From the NCBI GenBank assembly GCA_002238485.1, contig MPMG01000005.1:62001-126000 (forward strand): DNA of 64,000 nucleotides, in the 5' to 3' direction. Below, in pieces: positions 41,279 through 49,645 of the stretch. Position numbers and translations under genes: made by a program. The stretch's first letter is position 1; each line of letters opens with the position of its first letter. The stretch comes from Chloroflexi bacterium bin20 (GTDB taxonomy: Bacteria; Chloroflexota; Anaerolineae; Aggregatilineales; Phototrophicaceae). The notes beneath the pieces were generated by a model. It was given only the letters and a program-made list of their open reading frames with translations, was not told the DNA's origin and ran no database searches.

Positions 41279-42331
41279 ATGCATGACGCTGTCTCGCAGA
41301 TTGTGCCCGGCACGACATTTGCCTTGCTGCAGCGACTGCTGGCTGCCCCCGCGCCCAACAACAGCTGCCTGCTGCCCGGCGCTGTCGGCGGCGTGATCCG
41401 CGATATGGCAGCCGAGCTGGGGTTGGACTGCGCGCCCATTGGCAGCACGGGCAATCTGGGCATCGCAATCGGCGATGCTGCGGCGCCGCTGGACCTGCTC
41501 ATCAGCGCGCACATGGACCGCCCCTGCTTCCGCGTGCTGGACCTGAATGCCGGCAGCTTGTATCCGCTCTGCGCCATCCGCGTGCCCGGCGACGACTACC
41601 AGTGCGGCGGCATAGCGCTGCGATTCAGGGACGGTCGTGTGCAAGTGGCGGCGGGTGGCAGGCTGCGTTTCCAGTCAAAAAGCGGCGAACTGCGTAGCAC
41701 ATTCCAGGCCGAGCGGGGCGAATTGCGCTGGGGCGATACTGTGATGATGCACAGCGAGCCGCAACTGCGCGACGGTCTCATCATCGGCACGGGGCTGGAC
41801 AATGCGCTGGGCGTCTTGATCGCCCTGCTAGCGGCACAGCGACTGCAAGAACAGGGCGCAAGCGGACGCGTGCTCTTCGCCTTCACCGACCAGGAAGAAG
41901 CGCCACCCAGCGGCTTGTTTGGGCAGGGCGCGGCGCGTCTGGCTGGCGAGATGAGTCCACCGCGACTGGGCTTCATCAACATCGACGCGCACAATGCCCG
42001 CCACGATCATCAGCCGGGACTGGGCGCATCGCATGCCTTTGTATCGGGCGATGGACGCGGCTCGGTCCTGCCCATGGACTGGCAGGCGCAGGCGGAATCG
42101 CTGGCGGCGGAGATGAACGCGCGGCGGCCGAACACAGTGCGGCTGAATTACGGCTATGTGTCGCGCAGCGATGACATGCTGCTGAATCTGTGGACGCGCT
42201 GCCGGGGACTGGTGGGCGTCCCGCTGCGGAACGCGCATACCACCGAAGAGACCGCGGCGCTGGGCGATGTGGCGGCGGCTGTGGAGTGGCTGGGAGCATT
42301 TGTTTCACGCCTGCTGCGGACCACTGAATGA
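41279..42331 (+). CDS. M42/M20-like aminopeptidase family protein
   Basis: About 350 residues. Visible metal-site motifs are LISAHMDRPCF (about 75), GTGLDNALGVLIAL (bridging Asp, about 174-187) and FAFTDQEEAPPSG (catalytic Glu pair, about 202). The central barrel-like insert is typical of M42 endoglucanase/aminopeptidase proteins. NAHTTEE near the C-terminus supplies the final His. The start at 41279 is chosen because GGGAGGAG precedes it; an in-frame GTG at 41237 is less likely. Substrate is unknown. Confidence 0.82.
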   Translation: MHDAVSQIVPGTTFALLQRLLAAPAPNNSCLLPGAVGGVIRDMAAELGLDCAPIGSTGNLGIAIGDAAAPLDLLISAHMDRPCFRVLDLNAGSLYPLCAIRVPGDDYQCGGIALRFRDGRVQVAAGGRLRFQSKSGELRSTFQAERGELRWGDTVMMHSEPQLRDGLIIGTGLDNALGVLIALLAAQRLQEQGASGRVLFAFTDQEEAPPSGLFGQGAARLAGEMSPPRLGFINIDAHNARHDHQPGLGASHAFVSGDGRGSVLPMDWQAQAESLAAEMNARRPNTVRLNYGYVSRSDDMLLNLWTRCRGLVGVPLRNAHTTEETAALGDVAAAVEWLGAFVSRLLRTTE

Positions 42332-42407
42332 AAAAGCAGGGGCGAGGCAACCCCCTCAATCCCCCCGAAAAGTCGGGGGGAGGCAACCCCGGCACAGGAG
42401 GGGCAGT
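42332..42407. repeat. REP-like palindromic repeat
   Basis: One unit in the orientation CCCCCTCAATCCCCCC-GAAAAGTC-GGGGGG (about 42350-42381), between the peptidase gene and the methyltransferase-HNH gene. The start of the latter (42408) has its own AGGAGG just downstream of the repeat. Confidence 0.8.
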
Positions 42408-43772
42408 ATGGCGCAAGCGAATTTTACGAATCGCACGGTCTGGGTGGGCGACAACCTGCATGTCATGCGCGGCATCAACTCCGCCTGCGTCGACCTGATA
42501 TACCTCGACCCGCCTTTCAACTCCAACCAGGATTATGCTGCGCCAATCGGCTCAATCGCGGCGGGGGCAGCCTTCAAGGACACCTGGACACTGTCCGATA
42601 TTGATGTGCATGAGCACGGCGAATTGGCCGACCGCAATCCAGCCGCCTACAGCGTGATAGAGGCTGCGCGCAACGCCTCTGGCAAGAGCATGATGAGCTA
42701 CCTGATTATGATGGCCGTGCGCCTGATTGAAATGCAGCGCATTCTCAAGCCTGCGGGCAGTATCTACCTGCACTGCGACCCGACCGCAAGCCACTACCTC
42801 AAACTGCTCATGGACGCTGTTTTCGGGAGTGACAATTATCGCAACGATATTACTTGGAAACGTACAAACGCGAAGGGGTTGGCTAGCAGAAATCTGCCCA
42901 ACAACCACGACATATTATTGCGGTACACAAAGTCCGATAACTTTACTTGGAATCCTCAATTTGTTGACTACGACCCGGACTTTGTGGACAATTTTTATAA
43001 GCATGTCGAAGAAGACACGGGCAGGCGTTATACGCTCGATAACCTTGTTAATCCAAATCGCAATAGACCCAATCTAACTTACGAGTTTCTCGGCGTTCAC
43101 AGAGTTTGGCGTTGGACTAAGGAACGCATGCAGAAGGCTTACGAAGATGGTATCGTGGTACAGACGAAACCAGGCACCGTCCCCCGTCAGAAGAGATATC
43201 TTGACGAACAAAAGGGAGCGCCGCTTGGTTCTGTCTGGACAGACATTAAACCTGTGCAATCTAATGCGAAAGAACGCACCGGCTATCCCACGCAGAAACC
43301 CGTCGCCCTGCTAGACCGCATCATTGAAGCCTCAAGCAACGAAGGTGACATCGTCCTCGACCCCTTCTGTGGCTGCGCCACCACCCTCGTCGCCGCCGAC
43401 CGGCTAGAGCGCGAGTGGGCGGGCATCGACCTGTCGCCACTGGCAATAAAGCTGGTCAACGAGCGCATCAGCGAAGACCGCGGCGCATTATGGGGCGGCG
43501 CTAATGTCGTCGACGCGCTGCCGAAGCGCACCGATCTCGGCAAACTGCCCAACTACCGCACGCATCGCCATCGGCTCTATGGCGAACAGGAAGGCGTCTG
43601 CATCGGCTGTGACACGCATTTTCCCTTCAAGGTCATGGAAGTCGATCACATCCTGCCCAGGTCGCGCGGCGGCACGGATCATCTGGAGAACTTGCAACTG
43701 CTGTGCAGTCATTGCAATCGCAGCAAGGGCAATAAGACGATGGCGGAGTGGCGGGCTGCGAGGACTGTCTAG
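42408..43772 (+). CDS. DNA methyltransferase fused to a C-terminal HNH nuclease domain
   Basis: A 454-residue protein. LIYLDPPFNSNQD carries motif IV (D34-P-P-F37); IVLDPFCGCATT carries motif I (D318). This order makes it a beta-class N4/N6 methyltransferase with its target recognition region between (about 140-300). That middle region is visibly less GC-rich, as expected of swapped specificity domains. Residues about 395-445 form a complete HNH module: C398/C401, D413-H414, C433/C436 and N437. Start ATG at 42408 follows AGGAGG. It may be a one-chain modification-restriction enzyme, or a methylase that also nicks; both are inference. Confidence 0.87.
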   Translation: MAQANFTNRTVWVGDNLHVMRGINSACVDLIYLDPPFNSNQDYAAPIGSIAAGAAFKDTWTLSDIDVHEHGELADRNPAAYSVIEAARNASGKSMMSYLIMMAVRLIEMQRILKPAGSIYLHCDPTASHYLKLLMDAVFGSDNYRNDITWKRTNAKGLASRNLPNNHDILLRYTKSDNFTWNPQFVDYDPDFVDNFYKHVEEDTGRRYTLDNLVNPNRNRPNLTYEFLGVHRVWRWTKERMQKAYEDGIVVQTKPGTVPRQKRYLDEQKGAPLGSVWTDIKPVQSNAKERTGYPTQKPVALLDRIIEASSNEGDIVLDPFCGCATTLVAADRLEREWAGIDLSPLAIKLVNERISEDRGALWGGANVVDALPKRTDLGKLPNYRTHRHRLYGEQEGVCIGCDTHFPFKVMEVDHILPRSRGGTDHLENLQLLCSHCNRSKGNKTMAEWRAARTV

Positions 43773-44044
43773 TTGCTGTACTCCACGTTTGCTCGGCGGC
43801 GATACATGCCAGTAAGCATGGCAGTCAAGTCGATGCCTTCATCCAGGTCATCCCAATAGATATTGAGACCAAACAGCTCGTAATTCTGTCGCTGCGCGTC
43901 GGTGGCATTCTGCAAGCGAGGATAAAACTTCAACGGAAGACTTATCACTCGGCCGTCCGCGAGAGATATTCGCGCATACTTCTTGGAAAAAGTTACTTTT
44001 TTTGCCGCGCACCGCACCGGATTCACCAGCGGTACCATGTCCAT
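43769..44044 (-). CDS. DUF2442 domain protein
   Basis: A 91-residue protein. ISLADGRVISLPLKFYPRL (about 27-45), ATDAQRQNYELFG and IYWDDLDEGIDLTAML match DUF2442, a small family often paired with DUF4160 in antitoxin-like gene pairs. No DUF4160 partner was found on either side. Its stop overlaps the methyltransferase-HNH gene stop by 4 nt in convergent orientation. Function unknown. Confidence 0.85.
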   Translation of the reverse strand: MDMVPLVNPVRCAAKKVTFSKKYARISLADGRVISLPLKFYPRLQNATDAQRQNYELFGLNIYWDDLDEGIDLTAMLTGMYRRRANVEYSN

Positions 44045-44395
44045 AGCACAGTCTCCTATTCTATTATCCTTCGCTGCCTAGAATACCATGATACTCGAGG
44101 TCGACGGTCAGTTTCTACGCTACCTACGTGATCCTCGATGGAATAAATCTCAGTAACTCCAAGTTCGTAATGAGACGAACTTGCCGCGTTTGCTACTCCA
44201 CTTTGAGGCGAGCGACACAAGTATCGCCCCTGCATCACCCTCTGTGCGCTCTGTGTCTCTGTGGTGAATTATCGCAAGACTTACTTTGCTCTACTTCTGT
44301 GTCTCTTTGGCAAAAAGCCTTTGTATCTTTTTGTCCTTCGTGTCTTTGTGGTTAGAATCGCCCAATACCTAGCGCTCATCTGAGGAATCCACCCC
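44045..44395. repeat. Intergenic region with two dispersed repeat families
   Basis: The gap holds a GCGAGCGACACAAGTATCGCCCC unit (44206-44230) and two or three copies of the CTCTGTG-type repeat (about 44240-44360: CTCTGTGCGCTCTGTGTCTC and similar). No convincing reading frame was found, and a DUF4160 partner for the adjacent gene is absent. Confidence 0.6.
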
Positions 44396-45544
44396 ATGCC
44401 CCGCTCCCCCATGCACCAGCAGATCTATACCCTGCCCGAGCTCGTCCGCGAGACCGCCCAGCCATTTGACGCCGCCGTCCGCCATGCGCTGGACTTCGAA
44501 ATCTGCACTTCGGTCAAGCGCATCTACCTGGTCGGCTGCGGCGACAGCCACCATGCCCCGGTCGGCGCGGAACTGGCATTTCATCAACTGACCGGCGTGC
44601 CCACGCAGGCGCTCAGTTCGTTGCCATTCAGCCGCTACACGGCAGGATTCCTGCCCGCCACAGGACCCAAAACCAACCTGGTCATGGGCGTATCGGTCTC
44701 GGGCCGGGTGAGCCGCACCATCGAGGCGCTGGATATGGCGCAGCAGGCTGGCGCGACCACCGTGGCCTTGACGGGCAATCCGGGCGGTCCATTTGGGCAA
44801 GTGGCCGATGCTGTGCTGGAAACGGCCGTGCCCGCCCTGCCCAGCGATCTGCAAGTCGCTGTCGTGCCGGGCGTACGCAGCTACCTGGCATCGCAAGTCG
44901 CTCTGCTGATGGCGGCTCTGCGCATTGGCGAGGTGCGCGGACATCTACATACCCGCGCCGCCGATGCCGAACGCGCTGCTGTACAATCGCTGGCGGAGGC
45001 AATCGAAGCGACAATCGACGCCTGCGAACCGCTCGTTGATGAACTGGTGGAGGCTTGGCGAAACGCGCCCATGTTTGAATTCGTGGGAGCAGGTCCCCTC
45101 TATGGCGTGGCCATGTTCAGCGCCGCCAAGCTGCTGGAAGCGACTGGCGAAGCCGCCCTGGCACAAGAAACCGAAGAATGGTCGCATCTGCAGTACTTTG
45201 TGTCCGAGCCGAATATCCCGATTATGCTGCTCTGCGCCAATGGCTTTGACGCCGACCGCATGGCCGAGGTGGCGCGGGCCGCCAAGAGCATCGGGCGTCC
45301 CCTGGCGCTGGCATCACAGTCAGCAGCCAGTGAAATCGTGCAGTATGTCGATGCGCTGCTGCCCATCCCGGCCGATGTGCCCGAGCGTTATGCTTCGTTG
45401 GTCTACAGCATTCCCGGCGAGCTCTTTGCGGCATCGCGCGCCGAGATGCTGGACAGTCCCTATTTCTGCGACTTTGCCGGCGGGCGGGCGGACGAAGCCA
45501 GCGCCATCTACAACAGTCGGCAGATCGCGGCGCCCCTGCGCTGA
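44396..45544 (+). CDS. SIS domain protein (sugar isomerase family)
   Basis: A 382-residue protein with two SIS domains. The first has LVGCGDSHHAPVGAELAF (about 44-61) and VMGVSVSGRVSRTIEAL (about 97-113), the sugar-phosphate binding Ser/Thr loops. The second includes FVGAGPLYGVAMFSAAKLLE (about 225-244) and QETEEWSHLQYF. This double-SIS arrangement is shared by AgaS, FrlB and the isomerase part of GlmS. An aldose-ketose isomerase or deglycase acting on an amino sugar is likely. The start ATG at 44396 has only weak SD (GAGGAATCC). Confidence 0.88.
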   Translation: MPRSPMHQQIYTLPELVRETAQPFDAAVRHALDFEICTSVKRIYLVGCGDSHHAPVGAELAFHQLTGVPTQALSSLPFSRYTAGFLPATGPKTNLVMGVSVSGRVSRTIEALDMAQQAGATTVALTGNPGGPFGQVADAVLETAVPALPSDLQVAVVPGVRSYLASQVALLMAALRIGEVRGHLHTRAADAERAAVQSLAEAIEATIDACEPLVDELVEAWRNAPMFEFVGAGPLYGVAMFSAAKLLEATGEAALAQETEEWSHLQYFVSEPNIPIMLLCANGFDADRMAEVARAAKSIGRPLALASQSAASEIVQYVDALLPIPADVPERYASLVYSIPGELFAASRAEMLDSPYFCDFAGGRADEASAIYNSRQIAAPLR

Positions 45545-45608
45545 TGGCAGCCTGTTGTGCTCTTGTGACCAGCTACAATAGATAAGGAAGCGATAGCAGG
45601 GTGGCCCC

Positions 45609-46616
45609 ATGAGATTCTTCCGCAAAAAGAGACGGCGACGCTCCAGGAAATCTCGCCGCAAATCGTCGCTACTTTTATGGTCAATTGCCGCTGTGGTTTT
45701 CATTTCGATATTCGCGCCCTTCGATTCCAGCCCGAGCGTGTCACGCGTTGCAACTGAGCGCCGCGCTCGAGCCACTGTCGCCAGTACCGTGGTTCGCATC
45801 AAGGCATCGCCAAACACGACCGTTCGCGCCACAGCCAAGAGCGCTGCGCCCGCGCTGGAATCGGAAGGGACTGACTGCTATCGACACAGCCAGGTTTGGC
45901 TTACCGGCAACATGAATATCCGCCAGAGCCCATCGACTTCCGCCAGGATTCTTGGCAGCACGCCAGCCGGCGAGCGCTATCATATTGTGGCTTCCCGCCA
46001 AGGCGATGACTATTGCTGGCTAGATATCAAAGTGGGCTGGCTAGCGGTGACCAGCTATGTCAGCGCGGCGAAGCCGCAAGTGGCGGCAGCGACGCCAAGG
46101 ACTGAGACCGCGCCGAACTCGATCAACAACGCCGTCCAGCAGGCATTGGACGCCTTGCATCGCCTGACTGTCGCGCCCGAAAATCGCTGCTCGCCGTATG
46201 ATCCTGACGACTACAGCTATCCGCAATCGCTGGAGCCGCAGATCGTCAGCCGCATGGGCGGACGCATCTATGGACCCTACACCGGCACAACCTTTGCCAG
46301 CGCCAGGGAAACCGACATTGAACACATCGTGGCGAAATCGGAAGCACATGACAGTGGTCTTTGTGGCGTGGGCGCGCAGACACGCAGAACCTTCGCTCGT
46401 GATCTGCTGAACCTCACGCTTGCCTCGCCGAGCGTCAACCGCAACCAAAAGATCGGCAAGGACTTCGCGGAATGGACACCTGTGCGAAATAAGTGCTGGT
46501 ATGCCGATGCGATTATCAAAGTGAAAAGCAAATACCGCCTCTCGGTCGACAGTCGCGAGCAGGCGGCGCTTGAAAACACCCTGCGGTCTTGTCTATCTGT
46601 AAACATGGCGATGTAG
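45609..46616 (+). CDS. Membrane-anchored or secreted SH3b-HNH nuclease
   Basis: A 335-residue protein. The N-terminus is extremely basic (FRKKRRRRSRKSRRKSS) followed by one hydrophobic helix (about 22-38), so it is a signal anchor. An SH3b domain (about 98-155) contains NMNIRQSPSTSARILG and GDDYCWLDIKVGWLAV. The C-terminal third is an HNH nuclease of the secreted DUF1524-like type: DIEHIVAKSEAHDSGLC (about 236-252), LLNLTLASPSVNRNQKIGK and a CWYA motif. Extracytoplasmic DNA or RNA degradation for nutrient or competition use is inferred. It is placed before a kinase gene 33 nt downstream. Confidence 0.85.
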   Translation: MRFFRKKRRRRSRKSRRKSSLLLWSIAAVVFISIFAPFDSSPSVSRVATERRARATVASTVVRIKASPNTTVRATAKSAAPALESEGTDCYRHSQVWLTGNMNIRQSPSTSARILGSTPAGERYHIVASRQGDDYCWLDIKVGWLAVTSYVSAAKPQVAAATPRTETAPNSINNAVQQALDALHRLTVAPENRCSPYDPDDYSYPQSLEPQIVSRMGGRIYGPYTGTTFASARETDIEHIVAKSEAHDSGLCGVGAQTRRTFARDLLNLTLASPSVNRNQKIGKDFAEWTPVRNKCWYADAIIKVKSKYRLSVDSREQAALENTLRSCLSVNMAM

Positions 46617-46649
46617 CCTGCGCCGCGATGCCTAAGGAAGGATGATAGC

Positions 46650-47570
46650 ATGCCCGCGCCCGACTTTCTCGCTGTTGGCAGCGTCATCATTGACGACATC
46701 GTCTATCCCGACGGACGGACGAGCATGGGCGTTCTGGGCGGAGGCGGCACACATGCAGCCTATGGCATGGCGGCGGCTGGCGAGAAACCGGCGCTGGTCG
46801 GACTGGTGGGCGAGGACTTGCCCGCCAATGCGCGCGCGCGTCTGAACGCCGACTTTGACACGAGCGGGCTGGTCTGGACGGCGCACAATCAAGTGCGTGG
46901 CTGGCAGATCTTCGAATGGGACGGGCGGCGCAACGAAATCTTCCGCGTCGATGTTATCGAGCCTTTCATGCACCAGCCCCATGCCGACAGCCCCAACCTG
47001 CCTTTTGCAAGCGCCGCTGGCATCACCCTGCTGCGGCAGCCGGAATATGTGGCTGGCTGGCGAAGGCGCTTCCCCGCGGCAACGCTGCTCTGGGAGCCGA
47101 CTCGCGCCTTCATGCTGGACGGCGATTATCCGCGCTTTCTCAGCGGCTTGCGATACGCTGATATTGTCTCGCCCAACTTGCACGAAGCGCAGATTATGAC
47201 AGGCCTGGACGACGAAGTGGCGATTGTGCGGCGGCTGCTGGCGGATGGAGCGGCTATGGTGGCGCTGCGCATGGGCGAACTGGGCAGCCTGGTGGCGCGC
47301 CGGGGCGATACCTGCGCCTGGCACATCCCTGCCCTGCCGGTGACCGAAGTCATCGACCAGACGGGCGCGGGCAACAGCTACTGCGGCGGCTTTGTGGTGG
47401 GTTGGCGGCGCGAAAACGACATCGCGGCGGCTGGCTGTTTTGGCGCGGCGGCGGCATCGTTCACGCTGGAGCATATCGGCTGCGCGTTTCTGCCCGCCGA
47501 TCTCAACATGCAGTGGTCGCAGCGCCTCGAACAAACCCGCGCTGGCGCAACCGAAATTGACCTGAGTTGA
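46650..47570 (+). CDS. PfkB family protein (MAK32-like, GAGN variant)
   Basis: A 306-residue PfkB-fold protein. The signature reads IDQTGAGNSYCGGFVVGW (about 235-252): the usual catalytic Asp of GAGD is Asn. This GAGN form is known in fungal MAK32-type relatives. The substrate side has GVLGGGGTHAAYGMAAAG (about 28-45). Sugar-kinase activity therefore cannot be assumed. It lies after the SH3b-HNH gene and is unrelated in sequence detail to the kinase at 30230. Confidence 0.82.
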   Translation: MPAPDFLAVGSVIIDDIVYPDGRTSMGVLGGGGTHAAYGMAAAGEKPALVGLVGEDLPANARARLNADFDTSGLVWTAHNQVRGWQIFEWDGRRNEIFRVDVIEPFMHQPHADSPNLPFASAAGITLLRQPEYVAGWRRRFPAATLLWEPTRAFMLDGDYPRFLSGLRYADIVSPNLHEAQIMTGLDDEVAIVRRLLADGAAMVALRMGELGSLVARRGDTCAWHIPALPVTEVIDQTGAGNSYCGGFVVGWRRENDIAAAGCFGAAAASFTLEHIGCAFLPADLNMQWSQRLEQTRAGATEIDLS

Positions 47571-47596
47571 AGAATATCAATATCACAGAGTCGCCC

Positions 47597-47692
47597 ACAG
47601 CCCCGCGACTTTTCGGGGGGACTGAGGGGGGTTTGCGGGCGACCCATGGCTCGCCCCTACAACAAAACATCCTGTCGTCTGTAGGGGCAACG
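47597..47692. repeat. REP-like and GGGCGACCC repeats between convergent genes
   Basis: A REP-like CGACTTTTCGGGGGGACTGAGGGGGG unit (about 47606-47631) is directly followed by GGGCGACCCATGGCTCGCCCC (47638-47658). The region lies between convergent stops of the PfkB and asnB genes and may serve as a shared terminator. Confidence 0.75.
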
Positions 47693-49594
47693 TTATGGGG
47701 GCGCCAACGGGTATTCAGAATCCACAAACTGGCGATGCCATTCTTCCAAGGTTAGCAGCGCCCACAGCTGTCGGTTCTTGTCACGCTGCCCGGTTTCGTG
47801 CTGTTCGATCAGCCGCTCGACTACGGGCAGCTTCAGCAGACCACGATCCCGCGCCGGCCGGCTCAGCAGCAGATCGCGCACTGGGCGCATATCCCGCCGC
47901 AGCCAAGCGCCCAGCGGTATGCCAAAGCCGTGTTTCTTGCGGTCGATGATGGCATCGGGCAGCAGGTCGCGCGCCGCTTCTTTCAAGATGTGCTTGGTTT
48001 GCGCACGGCGCAGCTTGAGATTGAAGGGGATGCCGGCCGCATATTCCGCCAGCTGATGATCCAGGAAGGGCGCGCGGACTTCCAATGAGGTTGCCATGCT
48101 GCAGCGGTCGGCTTTGATCAGCAGGTCATCGGGCAGGTAACTGGTCAGGTTCGCTTCTAGCAGAGCCGCCACAGGCTGCGACTGCTGCGCATTGATCCAG
48201 GCAGCCAGGCTGGGTGCGCTTGATCGCTTGCCGGGCACGATCTCGTCCAGCAGATCGGCGCTGAACAGTCGCACCATGTCGAAGTAGGCATCGTGCAGGG
48301 GCATGCCAGCCGCCCGCGCAAATCGCCGCGTCCGCCGGGCACGATCATAATAGGTTGTGCCTTCGGGCAATCGCTCCAACAGCCGCGACAGACCGCGCAT
48401 GATCGGCGCAGGCACAAAAGAAAGTCGCTGCATCAGCTGCGCGGCATAGAAGCGCTCGTAGCCAGCGAAGAGCTCATCGCCGCCATCGCCCGTCAGCGCC
48501 ACGGTGACATGCTCGCGCGTCATCTGGCTGACCAGGAAGGTCGGGATAGCGCTGCTGTCGGCAAAAGGCTGATCGTGCTGCCAGACCAACCGCGGCAACA
48601 AATCCAGCGACATCGGCTCGACGCGGAATGCTTGATGCTGTGTGCCCAGATGTCTTGCGACTATCTCGGCATAAGACGTCTCGTCAAAGCTGTCGTCTCC
48701 TACAAAACCGATGCTGAATGTCTTGATCTCGGCATTGCTGTGGCGGCGCATCAGTGCGGCGATGAGACTGCTGTCCAAGCCACCGCTCAAAAACGCCCCC
48801 AGCGGCACATCACTGATCAGGCGCAACCTGACCGCCTCGTCCAGCTGCGCGCGCAATTCTTCCTTGTAGTCGGCGGCACGGGCATTGACTTCGGGCGGAG
48901 CTTGCGGAGGTGGCGTCCAGTAGCGGCGGGTGTGCACTGCGCCAGCCAGGTCGACTTGCAATATTGTGCCTGGCTCCAGCATTTTGATGCCGGCGAAAGC
49001 GGTATCAGGCGCAGGGATATAGCCGAAGCTCAAATAGTCCATCAACGCGGCGGGATCGTCCGGCGAAAAACGGGAGATGCGCGGCACAGCGGGCTGCGCC
49101 AGCAGCGCCTTGATCTCGCTGGCAAAGACGAAGATGCGCCTGTCGTGATAATAATAGAGCGGCTTCTGCCCCAGCCGATCGCGCGCCAGCAGCAGCTTCT
49201 TTTCGCGCCCATCCCAAAGCGCCAGGGCGAACATGCCGCGCAGCTTGCCCACAGCGTCAGCACCTTGTTCTTCGTAGAGGTGGGCGATGGTCTCGCCGTC
49301 GCCAGCGGTGTGGAAGCGGTGCCCACGCGCGTCGAGCTGTCGGCGCAGCTCGCGATAATTGTAGATTTCGCCATTAAAAACCAGCTGGATCGCGCCGTCT
49401 TCGTTGTGCAGGGGCTGGTCGCTGCCGGCGATGTCGATGATCTTGAGTCGGCGCATGGCCAAGCCCAGGCCGCCAGCTATGAATGCGCCTTCGCCATCTG
49501 GACCGCGATGCCGCAGCTGCGCGTTCATAGCCGACAGCGCGCGCGAATCGACTGGCTGGTCGTCAAAGTGTATGAGTCCGCAGATGCCGCACAT
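47693..49594 (-). CDS. asnB: Asparagine synthetase (glutamine-hydrolysing)
   Basis: A 633-residue two-domain enzyme. MCGICGLIHF starts the protein; Cys2, after Met removal, is the glutaminase nucleophile. RHRGPDGEG, NGEIYNYRELR and the GDGETI segment complete the N-terminal amidotransferase domain. The synthetase half has LSGGLDSSLIAALM (P-loop, about 260-273) and TGDGGDELFAGYERF (about 376-390). It makes asparagine from aspartate, glutamine and ATP. Start ATG at 49594 lies 51 nt after the gatA stop. AsnB relatives also act in exopolysaccharide clusters. Confidence 0.93.
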   Translation of the reverse strand: MCGICGLIHFDDQPVDSRALSAMNAQLRHRGPDGEGAFIAGGLGLAMRRLKIIDIAGSDQPLHNEDGAIQLVFNGEIYNYRELRRQLDARGHRFHTAGDGETIAHLYEEQGADAVGKLRGMFALALWDGREKKLLLARDRLGQKPLYYYHDRRIFVFASEIKALLAQPAVPRISRFSPDDPAALMDYLSFGYIPAPDTAFAGIKMLEPGTILQVDLAGAVHTRRYWTPPPQAPPEVNARAADYKEELRAQLDEAVRLRLISDVPLGAFLSGGLDSSLIAALMRRHSNAEIKTFSIGFVGDDSFDETSYAEIVARHLGTQHQAFRVEPMSLDLLPRLVWQHDQPFADSSAIPTFLVSQMTREHVTVALTGDGGDELFAGYERFYAAQLMQRLSFVPAPIMRGLSRLLERLPEGTTYYDRARRTRRFARAAGMPLHDAYFDMVRLFSADLLDEIVPGKRSSAPSLAAWINAQQSQPVAALLEANLTSYLPDDLLIKADRCSMATSLEVRAPFLDHQLAEYAAGIPFNLKLRRAQTKHILKEAARDLLPDAIIDRKKHGFGIPLGAWLRRDMRPVRDLLLSRPARDRGLLKLPVVERLIEQHETGQRDKNRQLWALLTLEEWHRQFVDSEYPLAPP

Positions 49595-49645
49595 GGATCA
49601 ATGGCTACTTATCTACAAAGTCTTACGAGCGCATTGCCAATAAAA

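Noticed and set aside
43769..44238. DUF2442/DUF4160 toxin-antitoxin pair
   Set aside because: Only the DUF2442 gene is present; the region upstream has no DUF4160 frame.
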